Source of the DNA: Apostichopus japonicus
Lineage: Eukaryota > Echinodermata > Holothuroidea > Aspidochirotida > Stichopodidae
DNA length: 64,000 bases
Reading direction: 5' to 3'
Assembly: GCF_037975245.1 (NCBI RefSeq)
Contig: NC_092562.1
Location: 3,836,001-3,900,000, forward strand
Of this stretch, positions 20,491-42,700 are shown piece after piece (the stretch's first letter is position 1; every line of letters starts with the position of its first letter). The notes beneath the pieces are model-generated. The model was not told where the DNA came from, ran no database searches, and saw only the letters and a list, made by a program, of their open reading frames with translations. A program made the position numbers and the translations under genes.

Positions 20491-21473
20491 TGATTCATAA
20501 TAAAGATGAAAGTAGGTTTTCATTCAGAATGGATTGCTGTTATTGTCCTATTCCTACATATTGCTCGAGTGTTAATGCTATTCTCTTCAGGGATGATCAC
20601 GTTGCCTAGCAACAGACATGGGCATCTACTCCTAAGTGTGTTTCGTTTCCTGATATAAATCCATAAAAATGCAAAACAAAGCAGACAGTCATAGCAAAAT
20701 CATTTTAGCCAATCAGTTCTAACGGACACAAATGGCGCACATCATTCCTTACAGTTGTTCTGGCTAGAGTTCTACACAAGTACATATAAACACCTGGCTG
20801 CGCTATTGACTTACTTCTTAAGATTTTGGTAGCCCTTCTACAGGTAAGTAAAATACGTCATACTTCTAATGGGAATTATCAGTCATGCAGGATTGTTGCT
20901 TTAGAACCGTTTGACCGGCTTATCCCTGCACCGCTAAACAAAACACTTTTGTTTTAAAATCATTTGACTTCACGTGGGGGAAAGGCAAATCTTCCATTAT
21001 TTTACATCATTAATGATGGCATCGAAAATGAGTCAGTTTTCTCTTTTGTTCTAAAATTAGAGCAATAGTCAATAGTCTTAGAGCGGTTTAATGTTATCTC
21101 TGGAAATCCCAGAGAGTTTGTATAAAGAGATCAACGATGTTAACACGTTTACAAAAATTCGCCAGTTTTAACCCGATTTCACAATGAGTGAACTATACCA
21201 ACTAAATATAGTGGGGATTTATATGGCAGAACATTGTCCAAGTTGCCTAGGTATTGTAGTACGTTAGATTGGATTGCCTCAACAGGAAGCATGCATTTTT
21301 CACAGTTTGTAATTCAAGCTAAATCCTCAGTTTCACGTATTTTCACATGTTCTAGGAACGCGTGATAACATGTATATAGTAGTTTTATACTTTCCTCGTA
21401 AGCTTATTTTTGTTTGTTGTATGCTTGCACCTGTGATCACAGGATATTTTGTAAGGAAATGCATGTGCAAACA

Positions 21474-21477
<4 letters not shown>

Positions 21478-21545
<68 letters not shown>
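21478..21545. repeat. (TA)n microsatellite
   Basis: Counterpart of 5436-5560, here shorter and without interruptions. Confidence 0.9.
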
Positions 21546-21547
<2 letters not shown>

Positions 21548-21781
21548 ATAGCCAACATTTCTACTTTTACTTTCACATGCTTGTTATCTTCACTATAAAA
21601 GTTGTCAAGTGTTCTGTTTATGTCTTGTTAAAAGAAAGCAATTTCGTTGTAAGCCCTCACAAAATGTTAAAATGTGTATGTGAGCTATTACAAAGTAAAC
21701 GAGGTTGGAAACTTCAACTTCAATACTGGTTTGATTAGTAAATTCTTGTTCAAGATCGTGCTGACAAATCTAATAAATCGG

Positions 21782-21908
21782 TATCATGTGCTATTCAGTT
21801 TACAGTAAGAACTGAGGATATTTGTAATTCCAACAATTCCCAAACAACTGGATTTGTTGGAATTACACATATCCTCAGTTCTTACTGTAATCCTAATAGC
21901 ACATGCTA
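21782..21908. repeat. Imperfect inverted repeat upstream of gene B
   Basis: Same fold-back structure as at 6082-6204, with the arms slightly better matched (GAGGATATTTGTAATTCCAA against its complement). Conserved position about 390 bases upstream of the B start codon. Confidence 0.75.
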
Positions 21909-22297
21909 TCGAATTATAGCATGATTCAGTTTTTACTGTGGTACAAAACTGTAAAATTTACAGTAGTAACTGTGTTCTCTATGTGCATCGGGTGTATAAT
22001 GTCGTTCATTAGGCTAAGCTTGGATGGGAACTGTAGTGTTTTAGTCATCGTTTGTTTCAACTTGAAAGAATTTGTTATACGACATGATGATGGTTTATGA
22101 TTAATATAATTATATAATTGACGTATAGAAAGTATGGATGGATCGATGGATCGATGAATGGATGGTTGGATATGAAAGTAAAATGTGACAGAAATTTAGC
22201 TAACTGTGTTTTTAAATCACAGGTTGGAAATGATAAAACATGAATAAAGTTGTTGATATGCTTTCTTTTGTTTGACCAGACGGAAGCATAACAGAGA

Positions 22298-28957
<6,660 letters not shown>

Positions 28958-29984
28958 GTGGATAGCAAAAAAAGAAACCCCGAATCGAATCTTTTTCATA
29001 TATCTGACAGAGACGAAAGCCAAGGCTAGTTTAGTTGAGGTGGAACACGACAGGGTTTACATTGTACTCGTAGACATTCAAATGAAATTGAATGAAAGGG
29101 TTTCATCTAATTTTAGTCGTACTTCAATGCATAGTTTAAAGATGTACATAGTTGATATAAAGAGAAAGACCATAGGCTAATTATGTAGATTAGAATTTTT
29201 TAACTGGTAAAAGAAAATATAGTTTTCGCTGTTTACTCATAAGCGATACTTTGACCTCGCTAGTAAATTCCTCTTTTTTGGTAAAGAAATGAAAAACAAA
29301 TAAAATGATTAAGGAAATACCTCCGCCAATTATGTAAATGCGATTGGTCATATTAATAGCATATTATAAACCTAAGCAAGTACGTATTGTGTCGTAATTA
29401 TGATACAAAATATAGGTAAGGATTGAACCAGAATGACTTATTTAAGTGTTTTTGTTGCTCACTCAATTTGTGGTATTCATTTATTTTCTCTGTAAACAAG
29501 TGTTTCACACCAACGTATATTAATAATTACACATCAACATTTGATCTTATCAAATGTTTGATTCAAACATGTTATAATGAGTGAGTTCGAAATGACTTAT
29601 TCGCCCGAAAAATATTTGAACCTAGTACTAAATAGATGCAACGGCTATGTACAGGCAATATCCAAAAATAGAAACATATATAATGTGTTTACATTACGTA
29701 CTTTATTGTTGTGAATTATTTAATTTTTAAGATAACATTGACATTTATTTCAAGCTCTTATCAAGAAGTTTTAGTTAGGTCCGTACGAATGTTATATTTT
29801 CTCTATCAATGTAATAAAGAGATTTCGATAAGAGATCTAATTATTTGTAAATAAATAGCTGAATGAAATAACTGTATCGTATCTACTTCTTTATATAAAA
29901 TTTTTTTTTTTGACAATGTACATGGAATGTTTTCATTCTCCTGACGGAATTTTTAAATATTGCCAACTTGGGCTAAAACTCAAA
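28958..29984. other. 3' flank of gene B
   Basis: Matches 15365-16383 closely. AATAAA at 29299-29304 is the candidate poly(A) signal. Similarity to copy 1 stops at about 29975, where satellite-related sequence begins. Confidence 0.5.
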
Positions 29985-30790
29985 TTCCTCACATTTTGTC
30001 AGAAGCTCTTCATATCCTCCTATGGCCCAAGGGGAGGTTTGCTTACTAGTTTGACTTGTGTTTCTGTCAACATTTCAAGGCCTGAATAAGGTTAGCTCAT
30101 GAATATGGATGTTTGGATGAATAGTTATGAATTTATAGCTGGTAATTAATGAGAAGAACGCTATTATCCATATCAATAATTTTGTCATGACTTGAAACAG
30201 TTGTCATTTTGGGGAAAAGTTGATAAAAAAATACATAAGGCCTTACAAAACCTCCAAATTTGGGTTTAAAATGTTGTAAAGAGGTCTTTCATATCTACTC
30301 TCAATGCTCCCAATATGAGGTTTCCTTACAATTTAATTTGTGCATGTATCAACATTTCAACCCGCAAGTACCCATATCATTTTTTGCGACTTTTTCAATT
30401 ATGAACGAACTTATGAAAATAGGGTAAAGCGCTCTTCTCTTTATGTAACAGGCATAATTATGTTCTAATTCGTAAACATTTGAAAGAAAATTCATCTTTT
30501 TATACAATTTTATTCAAATTGTTACTATAACGTCGAATTATCTTCGAATTTAAGGATCTCCGTTTTAAAGTCGACGATATTCCTTCTTTGGGCCCTAAGA
30601 ACCTGTATTAGCATGCCGTAAGAAATTGGAACAATTCCTTTTTTTGTCTTGAAAATGTTGTAAGGTCATAATACCTTTATCATATTTTTAAATTTTGGCC
30701 AAAATTGTGACTTTTTCTATTCCTCCCAATATTATGTCAATGGGGTAGAGAGCTCTCCTCGTTAAATACCAGGCAAGATTATGTTTTGAT
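29985..30790. repeat. Decayed left edge of the satellite array
   Basis: Contains diverged units related to each other and to the core array. A block near 30007 (TCTTCATATCCTCC...GAGGTTTGCTTAC) recurs in altered form near 30285. A block at about 30600-30760 (TTTTGGCCAAAATTGTGAC, TCAATGGGGTAGAGAGCTCT) recurs at 43585-43650 on the other side of the array. Confidence 0.6.
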
Positions 30791-33700
30791 TTGATTTATT
30801 TGAAACTGATAAGATCATCGAAATTTGAAAATCGAACATTTGTATTTTATGGCCAAAAAAATCGTGACTTTTTTATTTCTCTCCAAAATCGTGCGTGGGA
30901 TCGGTGGCGCCCTTCTGATGTCCCGCCAGTCGATAATCATCTCATAATCCGTCCCCAATCTGAGAAATGGACCAATTTTTTGACAAAATATGGAATATCA
31001 TTTTTTAATGTTTAATAGCTGAAGATTCCATAGCATACCACTTTTAAATGCATGAAAATTCTATTGTGGGTCTTGGGAATCCAAAACGACGATCGAAATT
31101 CGAAAATCGAACATTTGTATTTTTCGGCCAATTTTTAGGTAAGGCTATACCCTTATGTTTTTATCAAATTTTCTCCAAAATCATGCGTGGGATCGGTGGC
31201 GCCCTTCTGATGTCCCGCCAGTCGATAATCATCTCATAATCCGTGCCCAATCTTAGAAATGGACCGATTTTTTGAAAAAATATGAAATATCATTTTTTAA
31301 TGTTTAATAGCTGAAGATTCCATGGCATGCCACTTTTAACTGCATGAAAATGCTATTGTGAGCCTTGGGAATCCAAAACGACGATCCCCAATCTTAGAAA
31401 TGGACCGATTTTTTGACAAAATATGAAATATAATTTTTAAATGTTAAATAGCTGAAGATTCCACGGCATGCAACTTTTAATAAAATATGAAATATCATTT
31501 TTTAATGTTTAATAGCTGAAGATTCCATGGCATGCCACTTTTAACTGCATGAAAATGCTATTATGAGCCTTGGGAATCCAAAACGACGATCGAAATTTGA
31601 AAATCGAACATTTGTATTTTTCGGCCAATTTTTTGGTAAGACTATACCCTTATGTTTTTTTTTCAAATTTCGGCCAAAATCGTGACTTTTTTATTTCTCT
31701 CCAAAATCATGCGTGGGATCGGTGGCGCCCTTCTGATTACCCGCCAGTCGATAATCATCTCATAATCCGTCCCCAATCTTAGAAATGGAGCGATTTTTTG
31801 AAAAAATATGAAATATCATTTTTTAATGTTTAATAGCTGAAGATTCCATGGCATGCCACTTTTAACTGCATGAAAATGCTATTGTGAGCCTTGGGAATCC
31901 AAAACGACGATCGAAATTTGAAAATCGAACATTTGTATTTTTCGGCCAATTTTTTGGTAAGGCTATACCCTTATGTTTTTTCAAATTTCGGCCAAAATCG
32001 TGACTTTTTTATTTCTCTCCAAACTCATGCGTGGGATCGGTGGCGCCCTTCTGATTACCCGCCAGTCGATAATCATCTCATAATCCGTCCCCAATCTGAG
32101 AAATGGACCGATTTTTTTGACAAAATATGAAATATCATTTTTTAATGTTTAATAGGTGAAGATTCCATGGCATGCCACTTTTAACTGCATGAAAATGCTA
32201 TTGTGAGCCTTGGGAATCCAAAACGACGATCGAAATTTGAAAATCGAACATTTGTATTTTTCGGCCAATTTTTTGGTAAGGCTATACCCTTATGTTTTTT
32301 TTTTCAAATTTCGGCCAAAATCGTGACTTTTTTATTTCTCTCCAAACTCATGCGTGGGATCGGTGGCGCCCTTCTGATGTCCCGCCAGTCGATAATCATC
32401 TCATAATCCGTCCCCAATCTTAGAAATGGAGCGATTTTTTTGACAAAATATGAAATATCATTTTTTAATGTTTAATAGCTGAAGATTCCATGGCATGCCA
32501 CTTTTAACTGCATGAAAATACTATTATGAGCCTTGGGAATCCAAAACGACGATCGAAATTTGAAAATCGAACATTTGTATTTTTCGGCCAATTTTTTTGT
32601 AAGGCTATACCCTTATGTTTTTTTTCAAATTTCGGCCAAAATCGTGACTTTTTAATTTTCTCCAAAATCATGCGTGGGATCGGTGGCGCCCTTCTGATTA
32701 CCCGCCAGTCGATAATCATCTCATAATCCGTCCCCAATCTTAGAAATGGAGCGATTTTTTGAAAAAATATGAAATATCATTTTTTAATGTTTAATAGCTG
32801 AAGATTCCATGGCATGCCACTTTTAACTGCATGAAAATACTATTATGAGCCTTGGGAATCCAAAACGACGATCGAAATTTGAAAATCGAACATTTGTATT
32901 TTTCGGCCAATTTTTTGGTAAGGCTATACCCTTATGTTTTTTTTCAAATTTCGGCCAAAATCGTGACTTTTTAATTTTCTCCAAAATCATGCGTGGGATC
33001 GGTGGCGCCCTTCTGATTACCCGCCAGTCGATAATCATCTCATAATCCGTCCCCAATCTTAGAAATGGAGCGATTTTTTGAAAAAATATGAAATATCATT
33101 TTTTAATGTTTAATAGCTGAAGATTCCATGGCATGCCACTTTTAACTGCATGAAAATACTATTATGAGCCTTGGGAATCCAAAACGACGATCGAAATTTG
33201 AAAATCGAACATTTGTATTTTGCGGCCAATTTTTTGGTAAGGCTATACCCTTATGTTTTTTTCAAATTTCGGCCAAAATCGTGACTTTTTTATTTCTCTC
33301 CAAACTCATGCGTGGGATCGGTGGCGCCCTTCTGATTACCCGCCAGTCGATAATCGTCTCATAATCCGTCCCCAATCTGAGAAATGGAGCGATTTTTTGA
33401 AAAAATATGAAATATTTTTTAATATTTAATAGCTGAAGATTCCATGGCATGCCACTTTTAACTGCATGAAAATGCTATTGTGAGCCTTGGGAATCCAAAA
33501 CGACGATCGAAATTTGAAAATCGAACATTTGTATTTTGCGGCCAATTTTTTGGTAAGGCTATACCCTTATGTTTTTTTTTTCAAATTTCGGCCAAAATCG
33601 TGACTTTTTTATTTCTCTCCAAAATCATGCGTGGGATCGGTGGCGCCCTTCTGATGTCCCGCCAGTCGATAATCATCTCATAATCCGTCCCCAATCTGAG

Positions 33701-36700
33701 AAATGGAGCGATTTTTTGAAAAAATATGAAATATCATTTTTTAATGTTTAATAGCTGAAGATTCCATGGCATGCCACTTTTAACTGCATGAAAATGCTAT
33801 TGTGAGCCTTGGGAATCCAAAACGACGATCGAAATTTGAAAATCGAACATTTGTATTTTTCGGCCAATTTTTTGGTAAGGCTATACCCTTATGTTTTTTT
33901 TTTCAAATTTCGGCCAAAATCGTGACTTTTTCATTTCTCTCCAAAATCATGCGTGGGATCGGTGGCGCCCTTCTGATTACCCGCCAGTCGATAATCATCT
34001 CATAATCCGTCCCCAATCTTAGAAATGGAGCGATTTTTTTGACAAAATATGAAATATCATTTTTTAATGTTTAATAGCTGAAGATTCCATGGCATGCCAC
34101 TTTTAACTGCATGAAAATACTATTATGAGCCTTGGGAATCCAAAACGACGATCGAAATTTGAAAATCGAACATTTGTATTTTTCGGCCAATTTTTTGGTA
34201 AGGCTATACCCTTATGTTTTTTTTTTCAAATTTCGGCCAAAATCGTGACTTTTTCATTTCTCTCCAAAATCATGCGTGGGATCGGTGGCGCCCTTCTGAT
34301 TACCCGCCAGTCGATAATCATCTCATAATCCGTCCCCAATCTTAGAAATGGAGCGATTTTTTTGACAAAATATGAAATATCATTTTTTAATGTTTAATAG
34401 CTGAAGATTCCATGGCATGCCACTTTTAACTGCATGAAAATACTATTATGAGCCTTGGGAATCCAAAACGACGATCGAAATTTGAAAATCGAACATTTGT
34501 ATTTTTCGGCCAATTTTTTGGTAAGGCTATACCCTTATGTTTTTTTTCAAATTTCGGCCAAAATCGTGACTTTTTAATTCCTCTCCATAATCATGCGTGG
34601 GATCGGTGGCGTCCTTCTGATTACCCGCCAGTCGATAATCATCTCATAATCCGTCCCCAATCTTAGAAATGGAGCGATTTTTTGAAAAAATATGAAATAT
34701 CATTTTTTAATGTTTAATAGCTGAAGATTCCATGGCATGCCACTTTTAACTGCATGAAAATGCTATTGTGAGCCTTGGGAATCCAAAACGACGATCGAAA
34801 TTTGAAAATCGAACATTTGTATTTTTCGGCCAATTTTTTGGTAAGGCTATACCCTTATGTTTTTTTTTCAAATTTCGGCCAAAATCGTGACTTTTTTATT
34901 TCTCTCCAAACTCATGCGTGGGATCGGTGGCGCCCTTCTGATGTCCCGCCAGTCGATAATCATCTCAGAATCCGTCCCCAATCTTAGAAATGGACCGATT
35001 GTTTGACAAAATATGAAATATAAATTTTTAATGTTTAATAGCTGAAGATTCCATGGCATGCCACTTTTAACTGCATGAAAATGCTATTATGAACCTTAGG
35101 AATCCAAAACGACGATCGAAATTTGAAAATCGAACATTTGTATTTTTCGGCCAATTTTTTGGCCCTTATGTTTTTTTGGCCCTTATGTTTTTTTCAAATT
35201 TCGGCCAAAATCGTGACTTTTTCATTTCTCTCCAAAATCATGCGTGGGATCGGTGGCGCCCTTCTGATTACCTGCCAGTCGATAATCATCTCATAATCCG
35301 TCCCCAATCTTAGAAATGGAGCGATTTTTTTGACAAAATATGAAATATCATTTTTTAATGTTTAATAGCTGAAGATTCCATGGCATGCCACTTTTAACTG
35401 CATGAAAATACTATTATGAGCCTTGGGAATCCAAAACGACGATCGAAATTTGAAAATCGAACATTTGTATTTTTCGGCCAATTTTTTGGTAAGGCTATAC
35501 CCTTATGTTTTTTTCAAATTTCGGCCAAAATCGTGACTTTTTTATTTCTCTCCAAACTCATGCGTGGGATCGGTGGCGCCCTTCTGATTACCCGCCAGTC
35601 GATAATCGTCTCATAATCCGTCCCCAATCTGAGAAATGGAGCGATTTTTTGAAAAAATATGAAATATTTTTTAATATTTAATAGCTGAAGATTCCATGGC
35701 ATGCCACTTTTAACTGCATGAAAATGCTATTGTGAGCCTTGGGAATCCAAAACGACGATCGAAATTTGAAAATCGAACATTTGTATTTTTCGGCCAATTT
35801 TTTGGTAAGGCTATACCCTTATGTTTTTTTTTTCAAATTTCGGCCAAAATCGTGACTTTTTTATTTCTCTCCAAAATCATGCGTGGGATCGGTGGCGCCC
35901 TTCTGATGTCCCGCCAGTCGATAATCATCTCATAATCCGTCCCCAATCTGAGAAATGGAGCGATTTTTTGAAAAAATATGAAATATCATTTTTTAATATT
36001 TAATAGCTGAAGATTCCATGGCATGCCACTTTTAACTGCATGAAAATGCTATTGTGAGCCTTGGGAATCCAAAACGACGATCGAAATTTGAAAATCGAAC
36101 ATTTGTATTTTTCGGCCAATTTTTTGGTAAGGCTATATACCCTTATGTTTTTTTTTTTAAATTTCGGCCAAAATCGTGACTTTTTTATTTCTCTCCAAAA
36201 TCATGCGTGGGATCGGTGGCGCCCTTCTGATTACCCGCCAGTCGATAATCGTCTCATAATCCGTCCCCAATCTGAGAAATGGAGCGATTTTTTGAAAAAA
36301 TATGAAATATCATTTTTTAATATTTAATAGCTGAAGATTCCATGACATGCCACTTTTAACTGCATGAAAATGCTATTGTGAGCCTTGGGAATCCAAAACG
36401 ACGATCGAAATTTGAAAATCGAACATTTGTATTTTTCGGCCAATTTTTTGGTAAGGCTATACCCTTATGTTTTTTTTCAAATTTCGGCCAAAATCGTGAC
36501 TTTTTTATTTCTCTCCAAACTCATGCGTGGGATCGGTGGCGCCCTTCTGATGTCCCGCCAGTCGATAATCATCTCAGAATCCGTCCCCAATCTTAGAAAT
36601 GGACCGATTGTTTGACAAAATATGAAATATAAATTTTTAATGTTTAATAGGTGAAGATTCCATGGCATGCCACTTTTAACTGCATGAAAATGCTATTATG

Positions 36701-39700
36701 AACCTTAGGAATCGACGAATCCAAAACGACGATCGAAATTTGAAAATCGAACATTTGTATTTTTCGGCCAATTTTTTGGCCCTTATGTTTTTTTGGCCCT
36801 TATGTTTTTTTCAAATTTCGGCCAAAATCGTGACTTTTTCATTTCTCTCCAAAATCATGCGTGGGATCGGTGGCGCCCTTCTGATTACCCGCCAGTCGAT
36901 AATCATCTCATAATCCGTCCCCAATCTTAGAAATGGAGCGATTTTTTTGACAAAATATGAAATATCATTTTTTAATGTTTAATAGCTGAAGATTCCATGG
37001 CATGCCACTTTTAACTGCATGAAAATACTATTATGAGCCTTGGGAATCCAAAACGACGATCGAAATTTGAAAATCGAACATTTGTATTTTGCGGCCAATT
37101 TTTTGGTAAGGCTATACCCTTATGTTTTTTTCAAATTTCGGCCAAAATCGTGACTTTTTTATTTCTCTCCAAACTCATGCGTGGGATCGGTGGCGCCCTT
37201 CTGATTACCCGCCAGTCGATAATCGTCTCATAATCCGTCCCCAATCTTAGAAATGGAGCGATTTTTTGAAAAAATATGAAATATCATTTTTTAATATTTA
37301 ATAGCTGAAGATTCCATGGCATGCCACTTTTAACTGCATGAAAATGCTATTGTGAGCCTTGGGAATCCAAAACGACGATCGAAATTTGAAAATCGAACAT
37401 TTGTATTTTTCGGCCAATTTTTTGGTAAGGCTATACCCTTATGTTTTTTTTCAAATTTCGGCCAAAATCGTGACTTTTTAATTCCTCTCCAAAATCATGC
37501 GTGGGATCGGTGGCGCCCTTCTGATTACCCGCCAGTCGATAATCATCTCATAATCCGTCCCCAATCTTAGAAATGGACCGATTTTTTTGACAAAATATGA
37601 AATATCATTTTTTAATGTTTAATAGCTGAAGATTCCATGGCATGCCACTTTTAACTGCATGAAAGTACTATTATGAGCCTTGGGAATCCAAAACGACGAT
37701 CGAAATTTGAAAATCGAACATTTGTATTTTTCGGCCAATTTTTTGGTAAGGCTATACCCTTATGTTTTTTTCAAATTTCGGCCAAAATCGTGACTTTTTC
37801 ATTTCTCTCCAAAATCATGCGTGGGATCGGTGGCGCCCTTCTGATTACCCGCCAGTCGATAATCATCTCATAATCCGTCCCCAATCTTAGAAATGGAGCG
37901 ATTTTTTTGAAAAAATATGAAATATCATTTTTTAATGTTTAATAGCTGAAGATTCCATGGCATGCCACTTTTAACTGCATGAAAATACTATTATGAGCCT
38001 TGGGAATCCAAAACGACGATCGAAATTTGAAAATCGAACATTTGTATTTTTCGGCCAATTTTTTGGTAAGGCTATACCCTTATGTTTTTTTTCAAATTTC
38101 GGCCAAAATCGTGACTTTTTAATTTTCTCCAAAATCATGCGTGGGATCGGTGGCGCCCTTCTGATGTCCCGCCAGTCGATAATCATCTCATAATCCGTCC
38201 CAATCTTAGAAATGGAGCGATTTTTTGAAAAAATATGAAATATCATTTTTTAATGTTTAATAGCTGAAGATTCCATGGCATGCCACTTTTAACTGCATGA
38301 AAATGCTATTGTGAGCCTTGGGAATCCAAAACGACGATCGAAATTTGAAAATCGAACATTTGTATTTTTCGGCCAATTTTTTGGTAAGGCTATACCCTTA
38401 TGTTTTTTTTTTCAAATTTCGGCCAAAATCGTGACTTTTTTATTTCTCTCCAAACTCATGCGTGGGATCGGTGGCGCCCTTCTGATTACCCGCCAGTCGA
38501 TAATCGTCTCATAATCCGTCCCCAATCTGAGAAATGGAGCGATTTTTTGAAAAAATATGAAATATCATTTTTTAATGTTTAATAGCTGAAGATTCCATGG
38601 CATGCCACTTTTAACTGCATGAAAATGCTATTGTGAGCCTTGGGAATCCAAAACGACGATCGAAATTTGAAAATCGAACATTTGTATTTTTCGGCCAATT
38701 TTTTGGTAAGGCTATACCCTTATGTTTTTTTTTTCAAATTTCGGCCAAAATCGTGACTTTTTTATTTCTCTCCAAAATCATGCGTGGGATCGGTGGCGCC
38801 CTTCTGATTACCCGCCAGTCGATAATCGTCTCATAATCCGTCCCCAATCTGAGAAATGGAGCGATTTTTTGACAAAATATGAAATATCATTTTTTAATAT
38901 TTAATAGCTGAAGATTCCATGGCATGCCACTTTTAACTGCATGAAAATGCTATTATGAGCCTTGGGAATCCAAAACGACGATCGAAATTTGAAAATCGAA
39001 CATTTGTATTTTTCGGCCAATTTTTTGGTAAGGCTATACCCTTATGTTTTTTTTTCAAATTTCGGCCAAAATCGTGACTTTTTTATTTCTCTCCAAAATC
39101 ATGCGTGGGATCGGTGGCGCCCTTCTGATTACCCGCCAGTCGATAATCGTCTCATAATCCGTCCCCAATCTGAGAAATGGAGCGATTTTTTGACAAAATA
39201 TGAAATATCATTTTTTAATATTTAATAGCTGAAGATTCCATGGCATGCCACTTTTAACTGCATGAAAATGCTATTATGAGCCTTGGGAATCCAAAACGAC
39301 GATCGAAATTTGAAAATCGAACATTTGTATTTTTCGGCCAATTTTTTGGTAAGGCTATACCCTTATGTTTTTTTCAAATTTCGGCCAAAATCGTGACTTT
39401 TTTATTTCTCTCCAAAATCATGCGTGGGATCGGTGGCGCCCTTCTGATGTCCCGCCAGTCGATAATCATCTCATAATCCGTCCCCAATCTGAGAAATGGA
39501 GCGATTGAAAAAATATGAAATATCATTTTTTAATGTTTAATAGCTGAAGATTCCATGGCATGCCACTTTTAACTGCATGAAAATGCTATTGTGAGCCTTG
39601 GGAATCCAAAACGACGATCGAAATTTGAAAATCGAACATTTGTATTTTTCGGCCAATTTTTAGGTAAGGCTATACCCTTATGTTTTTATCAAATTTTCTC

Positions 39701-42700
39701 CAAAATCATGCGTGGGATCGGTGGCGCCCTTCTGATGTCCCGCCAGTCGATAATCATCTCATAATCCGTCCCCAATCTTAGAAATGGAGCGATTTTTTGA
39801 AAAAATATGAAATATCATTTTTTAATGTTTAATAGCTGAAGATTCCATGGCATGCCACTTTTAACTGCATGAAAATGCTATTGTGAGCCTTGGGAATCCA
39901 AAACGACGATCGAAATTTGAAAATCGAACATTTGTATTTTTCGGCCAATTTTTTGGTAAGGCTATACCCTTATGTTTTTTTCAAATTTCGGCCAAAATCG
40001 TGACTTTTTTATTTCTCTCCAAACTCATGCGTGGGATCGGTGGCGCCCTTCTGATTACCCGCCAGTCGATAATCGTCTCATAATCCGTCCCCAATCTGAG
40101 AAATGGAGCGATTTTTTGAAAAAATATGAAATATCATTTTTTAATATTTAATAGCTGAAGATTCCATGGCATGCCACTTTTAACTGCATGAAAATGCTAT
40201 TGTGAGCCTTGGGAATCCAAAACGACGATCGAAATTTGAAAATCGAACATTTGTATTTTTCGGCCAATTTTTTGGTAAGGCTATACCCCTATGTTTTTTT
40301 CAAATTTCGGCCAAAATCGTGACTTTTTTATTTCTCTCCAAACTCATGCGTGGGATCGGTGGCGCCCTTCTGATGTCCCGCCAGTCGATAATCATCTCAT
40401 AATCCGTCCCCAATCTTAGAAATGGACCGATTGTTTGACAAAATATGAAATATAAATTTTTAATGTTTAATAGGTGAAGATTCCATGGCATGCCACTTTT
40501 AACTGCATGAAAATGCTATTATGAACCTTGGGAATCCAAAACGACGATCGAAATTTGAAAATCGAACATTTGTATTTTTCGGCCAATTTTTTGGTAAGGC
40601 TATACCCTTATGTTTTTTTCAAATTTCGGCCAAAATCGTGACTTTTTTATTTCTCTCCAAAATCATGCGTGGGATCGGTGGCGCCCTTCTGATGTCCCGC
40701 CAGTCGATAATCATCTCATAATCCGTCCCCAATCTTAGAAATGGACCGATTTTTTTGAAAAAATATGAAATATCATTTTTTAATGTTTAATAGCTGAAGA
40801 TTCCATGGCATGCCACTTTTAACTGCATGAAAATACTATTATGAGCCTTGGGAATCCAAAACGACGATCGAAATTTGAAAATCGAACATTTGTATTTTTC
40901 GGCCAATTTTTTGGTAAGGCTATACCCTTATGTTTTTTTTCTTCAAATTTCGGCCAAAATCGTGACTTTTTAATTTCTCTCCAAACTCATGCGTGGGATC
41001 GGTGGCGCCCTTCTGATTACCCGCCAGTCGATAATCGTCTCATAATCCGTCCCCAATCTGAGAAATGGAGCTATTTTTTGAAAAAATATGAAATATCATT
41101 TTTTAATATTTAATAGCTGAAGATTCCATGGCATGCCACTTTTAACTGCATGAAAATGCTATTGTGAGCCTTGGGAATCCAAAACGACGATCGAAATTTG
41201 AAAATCGAACATTTGTATTTTTCGGCCAATTTTTTGGTAAGGCTATATACCCTTATGTTTTTTTTTTAAATTTCGGCCAAAATCGTGACTTTTTTATTTC
41301 TCTCCAAAATCATGCGTGGGATCGGTGGCGCCCTTCTGATGTCCCGCCAGTCGATAATCATCTCATAATCCGTCCCCAATCTGAGAAATGGAGCGATTTT
41401 TTGAAAAAATATGAAATATCATTTTTTAATGTTTAATAGCTGAAGATTCCATGGCATGCCACTTTTAACTGCATGAAAATGCTATTATGAACCTTAGGAA
41501 TCCAAAACGACGATCGAAATTTGAAAATCGAACATTTGTATTTTTCGGCCAATTTTTTGGTAAGGCTATATACCCTTATGTTTTTTTTTTCAAATTTCGG
41601 CCAAAATCGTGACTTTTTTATTTCTCTCCAAAATCATGGTGGGATCGGTGGCGCCCTTCTGCTTACCCGGCAGTCGATAATCATCTCATAATCCGTCCCC
41701 AATCTTAGAAATGGACCGATTGTTTGACAAAATATGAAATATAAATTTTTAATGTTTAATAGGTGAAGATTCCATGGCATGCCACTTTTAACTGCATGAA
41801 AATGCTATTATGAACCTTAGGAATCCAAAACGACGATCGAAATTTGAAAATCGAACATTGTTTTTTTCGGCCAATTTTTTGGTAAGGCTATACCCTTATG
41901 TTTTTTTTCTTCAAATTTCGGCCAAAATCGTGACTTTTTTATTTCTCTCCAAACTCATGCGTGGGATCGGTGGCGCCCTTCTGATTACCCGCCAGTCGAT
42001 AATCATCTCATAATCCGTCCCCAATCTGAGAAATGGAGCGATTTTTTGACAAAATATGGAATATCATTTTTTAATGTTTAATAGCTGAAGATTCCATGGC
42101 ATGCCACTTTTAACTGCATGAAAATGCTATTATGAGCCTTGGGAATCCAAAACGACGATCGAAATTTGAAAATCGAACATTTGTATTTTTCGGCCAATTT
42201 TTTGGTAAGGCTATACCCCTATGTTTTTTTTTTCAAATTTCGGCCAAAATCGTGACTTTTTTATTTCTCTCCAAAATCATGGTGGGATCGGTGGCGCCAT
42301 TCTTATTACCCGCCAGTCGATAATCATCTCATAATCCGTCCCCAATCTTAGAAATGGACCGATTGTTTGACAAAATATGAAATATAAATTTTTAATGTTT
42401 AATAGGTGAAGATTCCATGGCATGCCACTTTTAACTGCATGAAAATGCTATTATGAACCTTAGGAATCCAAAACGACGATCGAAATTTGAAAATCGAACA
42501 TTTTTTTTTTCGGCCAATTTTTTGGTAAGGCTATACCCTTATGTTTTTTTTCAAATTTCGGCCAAAATCGTGACTTTTTTATTTCTCTCCAAAATCATGC
42601 GTGGGATCGGTGGCGCCCTTCTGATGTCCCGCCAGTCGATAATCATCTCATAATCCGTCCCCAATCTGAGAAATGGAGCGATTTTTTGAAAAAATATGAA

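Larger units (their letters stand above)
16386..22297. other. Upstream region of gene B
   Basis: Counterpart of 2177-6944, without the 6293-6642 MITE and with two extra segments (about 17065-17318 and 19061-20490). Also holds (TA)n at about 17331-17425 and 21478-21545 and the inverted repeat at about 21782-21908. Presumed promoter, 5' UTR and intron of gene B. It also contains the 3' side of the inter-gene spacer. Confidence 0.4.
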
